Part shown: piece after piece, positions 55,696-64,000 of the stretch
How the letters are laid out: each line of letters starts with the position of its first letter
Numbering within the stretch: position 1 is the first letter of the stretch
Assembly: GCF_031501865.1 (NCBI RefSeq)
Contig: NZ_JARRCW010000001.1
Location: 2,191,001 to 2,255,000 of the forward strand
Direction: 5' to 3'
DNA from: Pseudovibrio sp. M1P-2-3
Lineage (GTDB): Bacteria; Pseudomonadota; Alphaproteobacteria; Rhizobiales; Stappiaceae
Length of the DNA: 64,000 nucleotides
The notes under the pieces: generated by a model
The model's input: only the letters and a program-made list of their open reading frames with translations
Told to the model about the DNA's origin: nothing
The model's database searches: none
Position numbers and translations under genes: made by a program

Positions 55696-57497
55696 GGTTC
55701 TATCTCTTTCTTTTTCAGAGGAATGAAAGGTTTTCCTTCAACTTCAACAGCCCAATTGAAATACTCAATGAGATTCAGGCGTAAACCATGAATAATGCCA
55801 CTGGCAGCAGCCAATACGATATTAAGAGAATGACCCAGTACAACAATAATAATTGCCAGAAAGGTCCCTGCCCCTTCAACGGAGTCTTTTACTTGAATGG
55901 CAAGGCTGTTGAATGTTGTTGCAAGAGAAACACCAGCAAGCCCAAGAGCAAATAACCGAAGGTAGCTGAGAATATCTCCAAATAATTTCGAGAGTTTTGT
56001 TAGAGATTCCAAGCCGCCAAGAAACCGAAAAAGTGCAGTTTTGATGTTGGTAACAGGTATAGGGTTTCCGTAGAAGAAAACCATTGCCAAGCCTAGCCCC
56101 CCAAGGCCAAACCCTGCCCATTGAGCGATTATGTTTGGAGCAAGGAGATAGTGAAGAGCCATAAGTCCCCCTCCTGCGATAACGCTTACCCATCCGAGAG
56201 GAGCAATCCGGTTGCGCCATAGCCTACGGTTCATGGCTTCCGCGAAATTTGCATAGGCAAGATGAAGCGAGCCAATTGCCAAAGATATGGTCATCATCAT
56301 CGTGATATCAGTTACGTCCACCAGTTTCAGATGGGAGAAGATACCATCACTCAAAAGGCTTGTTCCAAAGAAGCTTCCCGCCAGTACCCCATACAAAATA
56401 GTAGCGAGACTTAACGCCAGATAGAGCGGCCTGAACGACTTCTGGCCACTGCTTTCCCCTAGTTTTCGCCAGTAATACAGAGTAGCAACAAGCATCACCA
56501 AGCCATATCCTGCGTCGGCCATGATCATTGCAAAAAACAAGATGAAAGATAGAAATAAAGGGATACTAGGATCAGTTCCACCATATCCGGGTAGTTCATA
56601 GAACTTGACAATCTCTTCCCCACTTTGAACGGGCTCGGCATTTTCTAATAGAGTTGGGGGAGTCTCATCGTCCTCAGGAGCTTCCAAGTACAGACTAGAA
56701 CAATGCTCAGAGGCCAAAACTTTAAGTTCTTGAATATTACCCTCGGGAATCCACCCCTGAATTATACCTAAATCAGGCTCTATTAAAGAGGAGTCCAAAG
56801 CAGATAGAAGAGCATGCTTATCTCCCACCCGTGCAACGTTTTTACGCAAAAGATAGAGGAACTTGGTGAGTGTCCGGCGTTCGTCTTCAAGGTCTTCCAG
56901 TTCGACCTGAAGAGCATCGTATTCGCTTTGCAATGTGCCTAAAGAGTGAGATCCCATGTGGATGCGCTCACGCGGCATTGCTTTCGTTGGTGGTTCGGCT
57001 GGGGATACGGCAACTAGATAGACTTCCCTGTTGCTTCGCGTAATCTCCTCCAAGATCAAGTCCGAGGAAATCCGATCAATATCGCTGATCGGGATTTGGT
57101 AAAACCATAGGCGTAGGTCATCCAGCTCTCCCTCATCGGGTAGCTGGAAGTTCCCCCATACACTCACATCCTTTATGCGAGCTTCGAGAAACGCAAGCCT
57201 GTCTTCTACATCACGTTTGCGATTCTGGTTTAAGCGCGCCTGCAAAACAATATCTACAGCGGAACCGTGTTTAAAGCTTTTGGCGGGCTTTCGCTTGTGG
57301 GGAAAAGATTCAAGATAGGCAATGGCACTTTTAAAATCTTCCAATTGACTGGGAGGTTGCCGGTGCTTAACACTTTTTTCTTGCCCTGATAAATTTACAA
57401 TATGACAGCATCCAAGGTTCTGCAGGTGCGTCATGAGGTTCAGGCTTTGATCCCTATCGAAAATTAAAGTAGCTTTTTTGAGGGAAACGACTGTCAC
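55692..57497 (-). CDS. ntpI: V/A-type ATPase membrane stator subunit I
   Basis: 601 residues from a GTG at 57497 that overlaps the ntpD stop, behind AAGGAGGG. The cytoplasmic N-terminal half has coiled coils (ELEDLEDERRTLTKFLYLL). The membrane half has about seven or eight helices, with FFAMIMADAGYGLVMLV, the GDILSYLRLFALGLAGVSLA motif carrying the essential Arg of the ion channel, and GHSLNIVLAAASGIIHGLRL. Forms the ion half-channels against the K ring. Confidence 0.94.
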   Translation of the reverse strand: MTVVSLKKATLIFDRDQSLNLMTHLQNLGCCHIVNLSGQEKSVKHRQPPSQLEDFKSAIAYLESFPHKRKPAKSFKHGSAVDIVLQARLNQNRKRDVEDRLAFLEARIKDVSVWGNFQLPDEGELDDLRLWFYQIPISDIDRISSDLILEEITRSNREVYLVAVSPAEPPTKAMPRERIHMGSHSLGTLQSEYDALQVELEDLEDERRTLTKFLYLLRKNVARVGDKHALLSALDSSLIEPDLGIIQGWIPEGNIQELKVLASEHCSSLYLEAPEDDETPPTLLENAEPVQSGEEIVKFYELPGYGGTDPSIPLFLSFILFFAMIMADAGYGLVMLVATLYYWRKLGESSGQKSFRPLYLALSLATILYGVLAGSFFGTSLLSDGIFSHLKLVDVTDITMMMTISLAIGSLHLAYANFAEAMNRRLWRNRIAPLGWVSVIAGGGLMALHYLLAPNIIAQWAGFGLGGLGLAMVFFYGNPIPVTNIKTALFRFLGGLESLTKLSKLFGDILSYLRLFALGLAGVSLATTFNSLAIQVKDSVEGAGTFLAIIIVVLGHSLNIVLAAASGIIHGLRLNLIEYFNWAVEVEGKPFIPLKKKEIEP

Positions 57498-58108
57498 AGT
57501 TTCCCTCCTTGCGTTATGGCGAGCCGCTTTTTCTTCGCAATTTTAGAGATAACAACTTCGGCTCTTTCAGTATCGGCAAGACTGATGTTGATCCGTTGTA
57601 GCTCTTCTTTTGTTCGGGGAATGAGTACCTTGTCGAACAAATTTACCTTCTGTGTCGCCTTACGAACGGCGCTCGATAAAATCTCAAGGCGGTGACGTTG
57701 GTATTTGATACGAACGGACAACTCTAGAGCACATTTAAACTCCCTAATATAGCTGTCCAGCCAGATGGGCGTTGCAAAATAAGAGTAGTTATGGGTGAAA
57801 AGGATTACCTTTTTCACTTCGGGCAGGTTCACCCCGAGCGTATTGCCCCAAGAAACCTCAACTTTCTCTATGCTCACCATCTCCCCTATATCGGGAATAT
57901 CCTGCGATAACATAGGAAGTTTACTGCCAACGTCATTGATGAGTATTAGCTGATCAAGAGTGAGACTATTTAAATCTCTTTCAGCTTTTTTTTGCAGCGC
58001 TAATAACTGTTTACGCTTCATATCAAGACTAGGCAAAAATTTCTGGTAGTTTTTGAGCTCTATCTTCTTTTTGGAAAGTACTGCTTTATTGAGTTGAAGC
58101 TTGGTCAT
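57494..58108 (-). CDS. ntpD: V/A-type ATPase central stalk subunit D
   Basis: 204 residues. Starts inside the ntpB end (23-base overlap). The N-terminal helix (QLNKAVLSKKKIELKNYQKF) and the C-terminal helix (RIKYQRHRLEILSSAVRKAT, TQKVNLFDKVLIP) form the antiparallel rotor shaft typical of subunit D. Couples ATP hydrolysis to ring rotation. Confidence 0.92.
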   Translation of the reverse strand: MTKLQLNKAVLSKKKIELKNYQKFLPSLDMKRKQLLALQKKAERDLNSLTLDQLILINDVGSKLPMLSQDIPDIGEMVSIEKVEVSWGNTLGVNLPEVKKVILFTHNYSYFATPIWLDSYIREFKCALELSVRIKYQRHRLEILSSAVRKATQKVNLFDKVLIPRTKEELQRINISLADTERAEVVISKIAKKKRLAITQGGKL

Positions 58109-59456
58109 TATCCTCCTCCCCCTCTAGATCTGGCCAGTACTTTTCCAACAAATTTTCTTTAATTAGAACTTCAGAGCGGTTAAAGCACTCGGCCATCGTC
58201 TGCCAGCACAGGTCCAGAGCTTCTTCTAGTTCAAGGGCTACATTGATGTTAATAAACCGTTGTTTAAACAAGTCTGCGAAGCGCAGAAGCTTGTGGTCGT
58301 ACTCGGTCAGTTCAAATGCCATAATCTGTTTTTGTAAAGCCTCCTGACCACCTGAATAAAGGCGGATCATCGTATTCATCACCTGTCCGTGGTCGTCACG
58401 GGTTTCCGTGCCAATTACGTGTTGTTTCAAACGTGATAGAGACCCAAATGGATCGATACCTCCCCCTCGCAAATAAAATTGTCCCTCGGTGATGTAGCCT
58501 GTATTGTCTGGTACGGGGTGGGTCACATCATCGCCCGGCATTGTGGTGACCGACAAAATTGTAACGGATCCACCGCCATCGTAATCACAGGCCTTTTCAT
58601 AGCGTTTGGCAAATTGGGAGTATAAATCTCCCAAGTATCCGCGATTGGATGGAACACGCTCCATAGCGATGCCGACTTCCTTTAAAGCATCTGCATAAGC
58701 TGTCATGTCCGTCAGGAGTACAAGGACCCGTTTTCCTTCTTCAATTGCAAAGCGCTCCGCTACACTTAAAGCGAGGTCCGGAATGAGTAACCGCTCAACT
58801 ATAGGGTCGGACGCTTGATTGATGTACATCACAGTACGCGGGAACATCCCAGCGTCTTCAAACGTCTGGCGGAATAGGTAGTAGTCATCGAAAATGAGTC
58901 CCATTCCACCAAAAATAACGATATCCGCATCAGCTTGTACTGCAATTCGAGCAAGCAGTTGATTGTATGGCTCTCCCGCTACAGAAAATATTGGTATTTT
59001 CTGACTCTCTACTAGGCAGTTGAAGACGTCAATCATGGGCACTTGTGTACGGATCATCTTGCTTGCGAGAACGCGTTTGACGGGATTTACAACCGGAGAA
59101 TTAACGGGGATCTTGGGGTCATGCCGGAGCGCTGGGCCTGAATCAATGGGATCTCCATCCCCTCGAAAGACTCTTCCCAGTATATTCTTGGAACAAATGG
59201 CTTTCATTGGTTTGCCACTAAAGGAAACCTTTGCCTGTGTTGATAGACCTTTTGTTCCTGAAAAAACCTGTAGTACGACTTCATTTTCTTGAAGGTGTAT
59301 TACCTGTGCAAGAGATGGCTCACCTTTTTCATTGGAGATAAGAGCCAGATCGTCCAGCTTCGGCCGCTCCCCAATCCTTTCGGGTGAAACCAAAACTTTG
59401 GCTACATCACCAGTAATTTCAGCTATACGCGTGTAACGAAGCAGAGGTGTATTCAT
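58086..59456 (-). CDS. ntpB: V/A-type ATPase regulatory subunit B
   Basis: 456 residues. No proper P-loop (FSVAGEPYNQLLARI), as expected for the non-catalytic B subunit. Other marks: LGRVFRGDGDPID, IDVFNCLVESQKIPIF, LLTDMTAYADALKEVG, SRLKQHVIG and the C-terminal RSEVLIKENLLEKYWP. First gene of the operon. No F, G or C subunit gene is present, as in the reduced V-ATPase sets of Chlamydia and Bacteroides. Confidence 0.95.
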   Translation of the reverse strand: MNTPLLRYTRIAEITGDVAKVLVSPERIGERPKLDDLALISNEKGEPSLAQVIHLQENEVVLQVFSGTKGLSTQAKVSFSGKPMKAICSKNILGRVFRGDGDPIDSGPALRHDPKIPVNSPVVNPVKRVLASKMIRTQVPMIDVFNCLVESQKIPIFSVAGEPYNQLLARIAVQADADIVIFGGMGLIFDDYYLFRQTFEDAGMFPRTVMYINQASDPIVERLLIPDLALSVAERFAIEEGKRVLVLLTDMTAYADALKEVGIAMERVPSNRGYLGDLYSQFAKRYEKACDYDGGGSVTILSVTTMPGDDVTHPVPDNTGYITEGQFYLRGGGIDPFGSLSRLKQHVIGTETRDDHGQVMNTMIRLYSGGQEALQKQIMAFELTEYDHKLLRFADLFKQRFININVALELEEALDLCWQTMAECFNRSEVLIKENLLEKYWPDLEGEEDNDQASTQ

Positions 59457-59965
59457 AGTACCAACCTCTCAATAAAAATCGTACAGTTCAGTTAAGATCA
59501 TGCCGCAGATTAGAATCAAGAATATTCCATACAAGCATTTTAAAGCAACGTTAGATCGAGAACAGTGAATTTACTGCGTCATTTTGTCCAATGTTCTTTA
59601 GGTTTGGATGCGTCATCTAAGCTCCGGACCCATAAATGTTTGTCATTTAAACTGAGTTATGATTCAAGGTCCCCAACTGGAGAGAGTACTGTCGTGTTCC
59701 CATTTTGGGCTTTCGCAAGAACAGTTTGATAAAATAAAACCTTACCTTCCGACCAACACGGGGCAAAACTCGGGTGGATGAGCGCCGCGTAGTCAGTGGT
59801 ATTTTTTATGTTCTCAAATCTGGATATCGTTGGGTAGATACTCCTGAAATTCATGGCCCCAGAAAGACGCTCTATAACAGGTTTGTTCGTTAGGCTGAGA
59901 AGAGTGAGTGGGAAACACTGTTTACGGCTTTAGCAGCAACAGACGGACCTGAGCAGCCCCGTTTG
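59457..59965. other. Upstream region of the V-ATPase operon
   Basis: No supported gene; a 65-codon minus frame (59657-59854) has no recognisable domain. It should contain the operon promoter, though no clear boxes were identified. The part near the IS3 end may be IS debris. Confidence 0.4.
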
Positions 59966-59983
59966 AGTGGTCCGCTTTGAAAG

Positions 59984-60787
59984 TTAGTGCATGGTTGGCC
60001 TTTGGTCTATCGGAATAATGACTTCCGGAACTGGAGGGCGGTAGCCCAGAGCACTATGCGGTCGTTTGGTATTGTAGTGTTTCCTCCAGCGTTCTATGAT
60101 TATTTGAGCTTCATGTAGCGAGTAGAAGATTTCTCCATTCAATAATTCATCACGCATTCGCCCATTGAAACTTTCGCAATATCCGTTTTCCCAAGGCGAT
60201 CCTGGCTCAATGTAGGCTGTTTGGGCTCCGACGGATTTGATCCACTTTTGAACCGCCTCCGCCACGAACTCCGGGCCGTTATCTGAACGAATATAGGCAG
60301 GTATGCCGCGCAGGATAAACAGGTCCGTCAGCGCATCGATGACTTCGCTCGCATTCAGCTTTCGCTTCACCCGAATAGCAAGGCATTCACGCGTATACTC
60401 ATCCAAAATATTCAACGTTCTCAAAGCCCTGCCATCATCAGTGCGATGATGGACAAAGTCATAGGACCACACGTGATTGCGATACTGTGGCCGGAGACGT
60501 ATGCAAGACCCATCATTGAGCCAGAGCCGCCCCTGTTTCGGTTGCTTTATGGGAACTTGCAGCCCCTCCCGTCGCCACAGACGTTCAACACGTTTATCGT
60601 TCACTTGCCATCCAGCCTCTCGGAGCAAAGCGGCAATGCGACGGTAACCGTAACGGCCATATTGGCGTGCCAGCTCAATCATATCTGCAACCAGCTGATC
60701 TTCATCCGCTCGCCCTTTGGGGAAGCGACGCTGTGTGGAGCGATGCTGACCAAGAACACGACAAACACGCCGCTCGGAAACCTTCAC
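59984..60787 (-). CDS. IS3-family transposase OrfB
   Basis: At least 267 residues, probably made as an OrfAB fusion: just upstream the same frame reads [17 protein letters not shown] and links to the orfA end by a -1 shift near 60840. HTH_21 ([16 protein letters not shown]), then the DDE core with D in WSYDFVHH, D in IRSDNGPEF and E in [17 protein letters not shown], ending [14 protein letters not shown]. Complete catalytic set. Confidence 0.92.
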   Translation of the reverse strand: MKVSERRVCRVLGQHRSTQRRFPKGRADEDQLVADMIELARQYGRYGYRRIAALLREAGWQVNDKRVERLWRREGLQVPIKQPKQGRLWLNDGSCIRLRPQYRNHVWSYDFVHHRTDDGRALRTLNILDEYTRECLAIRVKRKLNASEVIDALTDLFILRGIPAYIRSDNGPEFVAEAVQKWIKSVGAQTAYIEPGSPWENGYCESFNGRMRDELLNGEIFYSLHEAQIIIERWRKHYNTKRPHSALGYRPPVPEVIIPIDQRPTMH

Positions 60788-60831
60788 CTGACTGCGTATA
60801 TGGTTAATGCAGGCTCTGCGACGAGCAGGGC

Positions 60832-61110
60832 TCAGAAGTTTCCCTTTGCAGCCTCCGTAAGGATCAGCTTGTCCAATGTCAGATCAGAGACCGCACGGCG
60901 CAAACGTTCATTTTCTTTCTGCAGCCGCTTCAGTTCCTTGAGTTGCTCCGTACCCATTCCGCCATACTTCTTCTTCCAACGGTAATAGGTTTGCTCGGTA
61001 ACGCCGATCTGGCGGATCGCATCCAAGCGCGCCATTCCTTGCCCCATCAGGACTTCAACTTGCCGCAGTTTAACGACAATCTCTTCTGGTTTGGGTCTCT
61101 TGATTCCCAT
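60832..61110 (-). CDS. IS3-family transposase OrfA
   Basis: 92 residues: [35 protein letters not shown] and [19 protein letters not shown] (leucine zipper), ending in EAAKGNF, a common ending for IS407-group OrfA. Intact. Confidence 0.92.
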   Translation of the reverse strand: MGIKRPKPEEIVVKLRQVEVLMGQGMARLDAIRQIGVTEQTYYRWKKKYGGMGTEQLKELKRLQKENERLRRAVSDLTLDKLILTEAAKGNF

Positions 61111-61150
61111 ATCGAGTCCTCCGTTTTCCTAATCATAAACGTGGACCACT

Positions 61151-61843
61151 TCTTTGGGGGAGGCTCAGGGCTATTTCAAGCCTCCTCAGAGTTCTGGGAT
61201 TTTCTCGGGTCAGCGTTCGGCCACAGCACCCGGCACAGGACGAGCAAGTTATGGAGACATATAAAAAAACTTCCATGCCCAGCTTAAAGAAATAAAAGCG
61301 CGCTTGCCCTCACAAACATCCATGGAAATCTGGTGGCAGGACGAAGCCCGCATTGGTCAAAAAAATGGGCTCACCAGAAGGTGGGCAAAAAAAGGAACGA
61401 GACCACGGGCTCCCAGCGACGGGCGCTATCAATCAACTTATGTATTCGGGGCCATCTGCCCCGCCCTCGGCAAAGGGGTTGCTCTTGTTTTGCTCAAAGC
61501 CAATACAAATGTCATACAGTTACATCTGGCAGAGATCAGCCGAAACATTACCAAAGGGGCACACGCGGTGGTCCTGATGGATCAGGCGGGTTGGCATACA
61601 ACAGCAAAACTGAAACTACCTGACAACATAACCATTTTATTGCTTCCATCCCGTTCTCCGAAGCTCAACCCGGTTGAGAACATTTGGCAGTATTTACGGC
61701 AAAACTGGCTTTCTAATCGAAGCTTTGAAAACTATCAGGAAATTGTCGATGCTGCCTGTAACGCTTGGAACAAGCTTGTTCAACAGCCCCACACAATCAC
61801 ATCAATCGGCTACAGAAACTGGGCTAGTGTAGGTCAATCATAA
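61151..61843 (+). pseudogene. IS630-family transposase, truncated and frameshifted
   Basis: The front is cut off by the IS3 element. The remaining part begins with RPQHPAQDEQVMETYKK in one frame. A run of seven A at about 61262-61268, where eight would keep frame, shifts it, and the rest reads NFHAQLKEIKARLPSQTSM, WWQDEARIGQ (Asp), VVLMDQAGWHT (Asp) and PVENIWQYL (Glu). The 180-codon open part starts at 61304. It differs from the two IS630 scraps at 27 and 35.8 kb. Confidence 0.8.
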
Positions 61844-62036
61844 ATGCCGTTGGTATAAGGAAGTAGCGGTCGGCAAACCCAACCTTCCAATTTTTCTTAT
61901 GCGTGTGATTCTGAGTTCACCATTGGCTTCCAGCACATATGTAAGCTACGTGTACGGAATGATTTTTTTGTCAATACGCGTTCACATATGGCCTATATCA
62001 GCGGCTCATGAAGATTCTTTGTTCGCCTTAACAGTT

Positions 62037-64000
62037 TCAAGCGTCTGCCCTAAGGAGTTTACGGAGGCTTTGCATCGCTAGCCGAAATTTTCCAAGAGTA
62101 TACTTCTTTCCGCTTTCACCGTGCCCTAGGCTTGTAAGATCGGGACTTTCATGACGGAGCAGAAAAAGACTTTTTTCTTCTGTATCCATTTTTTCCAAAA
62201 ACGGTGTTATTTGACGAAAGTCAGCTTCTTCCTGTAGGTGATTCCGAGTTTTCATAGAGTTTTCGCCAACTCGGTAGTAATAAAGGGCATCTGGATAATA
62301 CGCTACTTTCTCTTGTGCCAAAATAAGTTTGTTGTAAAATTCAATGTCATCCTTACCCGTACGATATCTTTCAGTATATCCGCCATGAGATTCAAAAACA
62401 ATTGCGTTAACAAGGCAAGTAGCATCCCCCACAACATTTATCTTTGTTGCCCAAGCTCTCGACGGTCCCATAAAGCGCATTTGTGTGCCTAGACTACTAT
62501 CTATTGTGAGCGGTTTTCCTTTACCACTGAAACGGATGGAGCTACAGGTAAGGCAGCCCCACCCTCCTAAAGTCGCTGTGTAGACAAGGTTTTCAACCAT
62601 ATTCGGCATCATGACATTATCGTCATCGAAAAATAGAAGGTACTCACCCCTGGACGCGTATGCAGCGGTGTTGCGGGCAGCGCCGACATACCTATTTTCC
62701 TGATAAATGATACGCAAAGGTACTCCTGCAAAATTTTTTTTGAGATCTTGAAGATAAGAGATGGCCTCCGCAGAGCGACTGCCGTCATCAACAAGAATGA
62801 CTTCAATATTTTGATAGGTTTGCTTTTTTATGCTTTCAAGTGCCTGAGAAAGTAATTTGGGCCGATCAAAATGTGTGATACATACTGACACAAGGGGATG
62901 TGCCACCTCTGGAGTATTCCGTTTGGCAGGGAAAAAAAGTTCTTGGTCATGCCAACTCTTCCAAACTATTAATGACTGTAAGAGCCTTTGGTGTTTGTTA
63001 GCTGGCGTAGGCGCTAACTCTCGGAAATATTGTAATTTCTCAGCCAGTGCAAGATGGTGTGGTTTAAACAGGATCCGCTCCCTATCAGTTCCATCTATCA
63101 ATTCGCCCGTACCACCGGTGTCAGCGGCAATGAAAGGAATGTGGGCAGCTAAACACTCATATACTGCAACAGGAGAGTTCTCTAATAGGGCTGGAATAAC
63201 CGCTAGACGTCCTGCCCCGCTTAAATATTCAACTGCCTCCATGGCGTTAAGATCACTTATATATGTTATAGATGTCTGCCAGCTAGCACAGTTATTTTTT
63301 ATAAACCTCTTTGCATCGAACCTATGAGATGGGCCACCGAGGAAAGTTATCTCTGGCAGTGAAACACCTTTCAAGACTAAGTAATTGATCGCATTTATAA
63401 ATAAAATCACCCCCTTTCGTGGTTCTAAACGACCGAAGAAAACCCATTCATTTACTGTGGTTGTCGCTGGTTGCATTGGTTCGGAATTAGATTTTGCCAG
63501 ATCATCTAAAAAAACGTTAGGCCAGAAGTAGCTTTGTTTTGGGAGATTGTAACCATTTTGCTTCATCCAGCATAAAAGATGCTTGCTACCACAAATGAAT
63601 GTATCCGCCATTTCTACACTTTGGCGTTCCATAAACACCCAGCCTAGTTGACGGCTCTCACGTAGAAACTGCTGATTTCCTTCCGCCAACCACAGAGTTG
63701 GAGAAGAACCTTTTATTACAAAATGAATGTTTTGAAATGCTATGCCGAGTTTCTTGGCAAGCAGGGAAATATAGCCAAGGCCCCGCCATTCTGATACATG
63801 AATCAGGTCGAATTGCTTCTCATTTGCCCTTAGCCATTCATAAGCCGCGTAAGGCAATGCCATGGTACGCGCCATTTCGGTTTCAGCAAGCGGCTGCGGC
63901 ACTACACCATGGAGCTTGATCCCAAAGCTGGAATAGAGGTCGCGGGCAATTCTCATTTTCTCAGGGTTCTTCGCGAGCATATTGACAAAACAGATTGAAA
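62037..64000 (-). CDS. Two-domain glycosyltransferase (GT4-like plus GT2-like), 5' end outside window
   Basis: At least 654 codons; the frame is still open at the right edge, where SICFVNML leads into the first ATG at 63980, so the true start is probably outside. The first half is GT-B, GT4-like: IHVSEWRGLGYISLL, FFGRLEPRKGVILFINAI, VIPALLENSPVAVYECLAA and ADTGGTGELI. The second half is GT-A, GT2-like: VSVCITHFDRPKLLSQAL, VILVDDGS and FFDDDN (DxD-type), then GKDDIEFYNKL. Such fusions build surface polysaccharides or modify lipids. Substrate unknown. Confidence 0.85.
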   Translation of the reverse strand, partial: SICFVNMLAKNPEKMRIARDLYSSFGIKLHGVVPQPLAETEMARTMALPYAAYEWLRANEKQFDLIHVSEWRGLGYISLLAKKLGIAFQNIHFVIKGSSPTLWLAEGNQQFLRESRQLGWVFMERQSVEMADTFICGSKHLLCWMKQNGYNLPKQSYFWPNVFLDDLAKSNSEPMQPATTTVNEWVFFGRLEPRKGVILFINAINYLVLKGVSLPEITFLGGPSHRFDAKRFIKNNCASWQTSITYISDLNAMEAVEYLSGAGRLAVIPALLENSPVAVYECLAAHIPFIAADTGGTGELIDGTDRERILFKPHHLALAEKLQYFRELAPTPANKHQRLLQSLIVWKSWHDQELFFPAKRNTPEVAHPLVSVCITHFDRPKLLSQALESIKKQTYQNIEVILVDDGSRSAEAISYLQDLKKNFAGVPLRIIYQENRYVGAARNTAAYASRGEYLLFFDDDNVMMPNMVENLVYTATLGGWGCLTCSSIRFSGKGKPLTIDSSLGTQMRFMGPSRAWATKINVVGDATCLVNAIVFESHGGYTERYRTGKDDIEFYNKLILAQEKVAYYPDALYYYRVGENSMKTRNHLQEEADFRQITPFLEKMDTEEKSLFLLRHESPDLTSLGHGESGKKYTLGKFRLAMQSLRKLLRADA

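Larger units (their letters stand above)
59966..61150 (-). mobile_element. IS3-family element (IS407-like), intact
   Basis: About 1.19 kb with AGTGGTCC-type terminal inverted repeats (59966 onward and ending 61150). Holds orfA and orfB on the minus strand. It has inserted into an IS630-type gene, whose remaining part begins right at 61151. Confidence 0.85.

Noticed and set aside
59657-59854. 65-codon minus-strand frame upstream of the V-ATPase operon
   Set aside because: No domain or ribosome site; too weak to call a gene.

Overview
The window looks like a chromosomal region of a Gram-negative proteobacterium, probably a marine alphaproteobacterium. The grounds are the single-operon paaABCDE-Z layout, the gene types (RND efflux pump, NIT-type chemoreceptor, thiCOSGE) and moderate GC. 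Genus cannot be fixed from sequence alone. It is rich in insertion sequences (IS3, IS110/IS1111, IS481, IS256, IS630, IS6 types; several broken or nested) and holds several decayed genes, so it is plastic accessory DNA rather than conserved backbone. I saw no tRNA, rRNA or CRISPR array.

Layout. (1) 12171 down to 1, minus strand: the first >4057 codons of a giant lipopeptide NRPS, FAAL-ACP-(C-A-PCP)x3, running off the left edge inside its third PCP. A damaged IS3 element (12.3-13.3 kb) and a frameshifted IS110-type element (13.3-14.8 kb) lie directly upstream. (2) 14.8-19.4 kb, minus: a thiamin operon thiC-thiO-thiS-thiG-thiE led by a TPP riboswitch with a recognisable promoter. (3) 19.76-25.2 kb, plus: a Zymomonas-like pyruvate decarboxylase, a flavin-containing monooxygenase and a NIT-domain chemoreceptor. 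(4) 25.4-28.5 kb: a decay zone with a nitronate monooxygenase remnant, IS481 and IS630 scraps, a frameshifted YcxB-like gene and one clear intact gene, an MbtH-like NRPS helper with an unusual charged tail. (5) 28.5-33.8 kb, plus: TetR regulator, RND adaptor and RND pump, followed by an intact IS110-type element and more IS scraps. (6) 36.5-50.2 kb: phenylacetate (paa) catabolism in two convergent arms, paaG-(paaI remnant)-paaK on plus and paaABCDE-paaZ with paaX on minus, separated by an IS island (39.0-42.9 kb). (7) 50.4-51.9 kb: NCS1 transporter. (8) 59.5-52.0 kb, minus: a seven-gene V/A-type ATPase operon in the order B-D-I-K-E-(DUF2764-like)-A. (9) An IS3 element inserted in an IS630 gene, then a two-domain glycosyltransferase running off the right edge.

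How genes may work together: the MbtH-like protein probably assists the adenylation domains of the NRPS 15 kb away; the thi operon makes the ThDP cofactor that the divergently transcribed decarboxylase needs; PaaK feeds phenylacetyl-CoA to the PaaABCDE epoxidase, PaaG isomerase and PaaZ ring-opening enzyme, but the rescue thioesterase PaaI is gutted and paaF/H/J are not in the window; the ATPase rotor subunit carries residues expected of a sodium pump. Two IS110-type elements of different sequence share conserved blocks in their 3' noncoding ends, a good candidate for a bridge/seek RNA.
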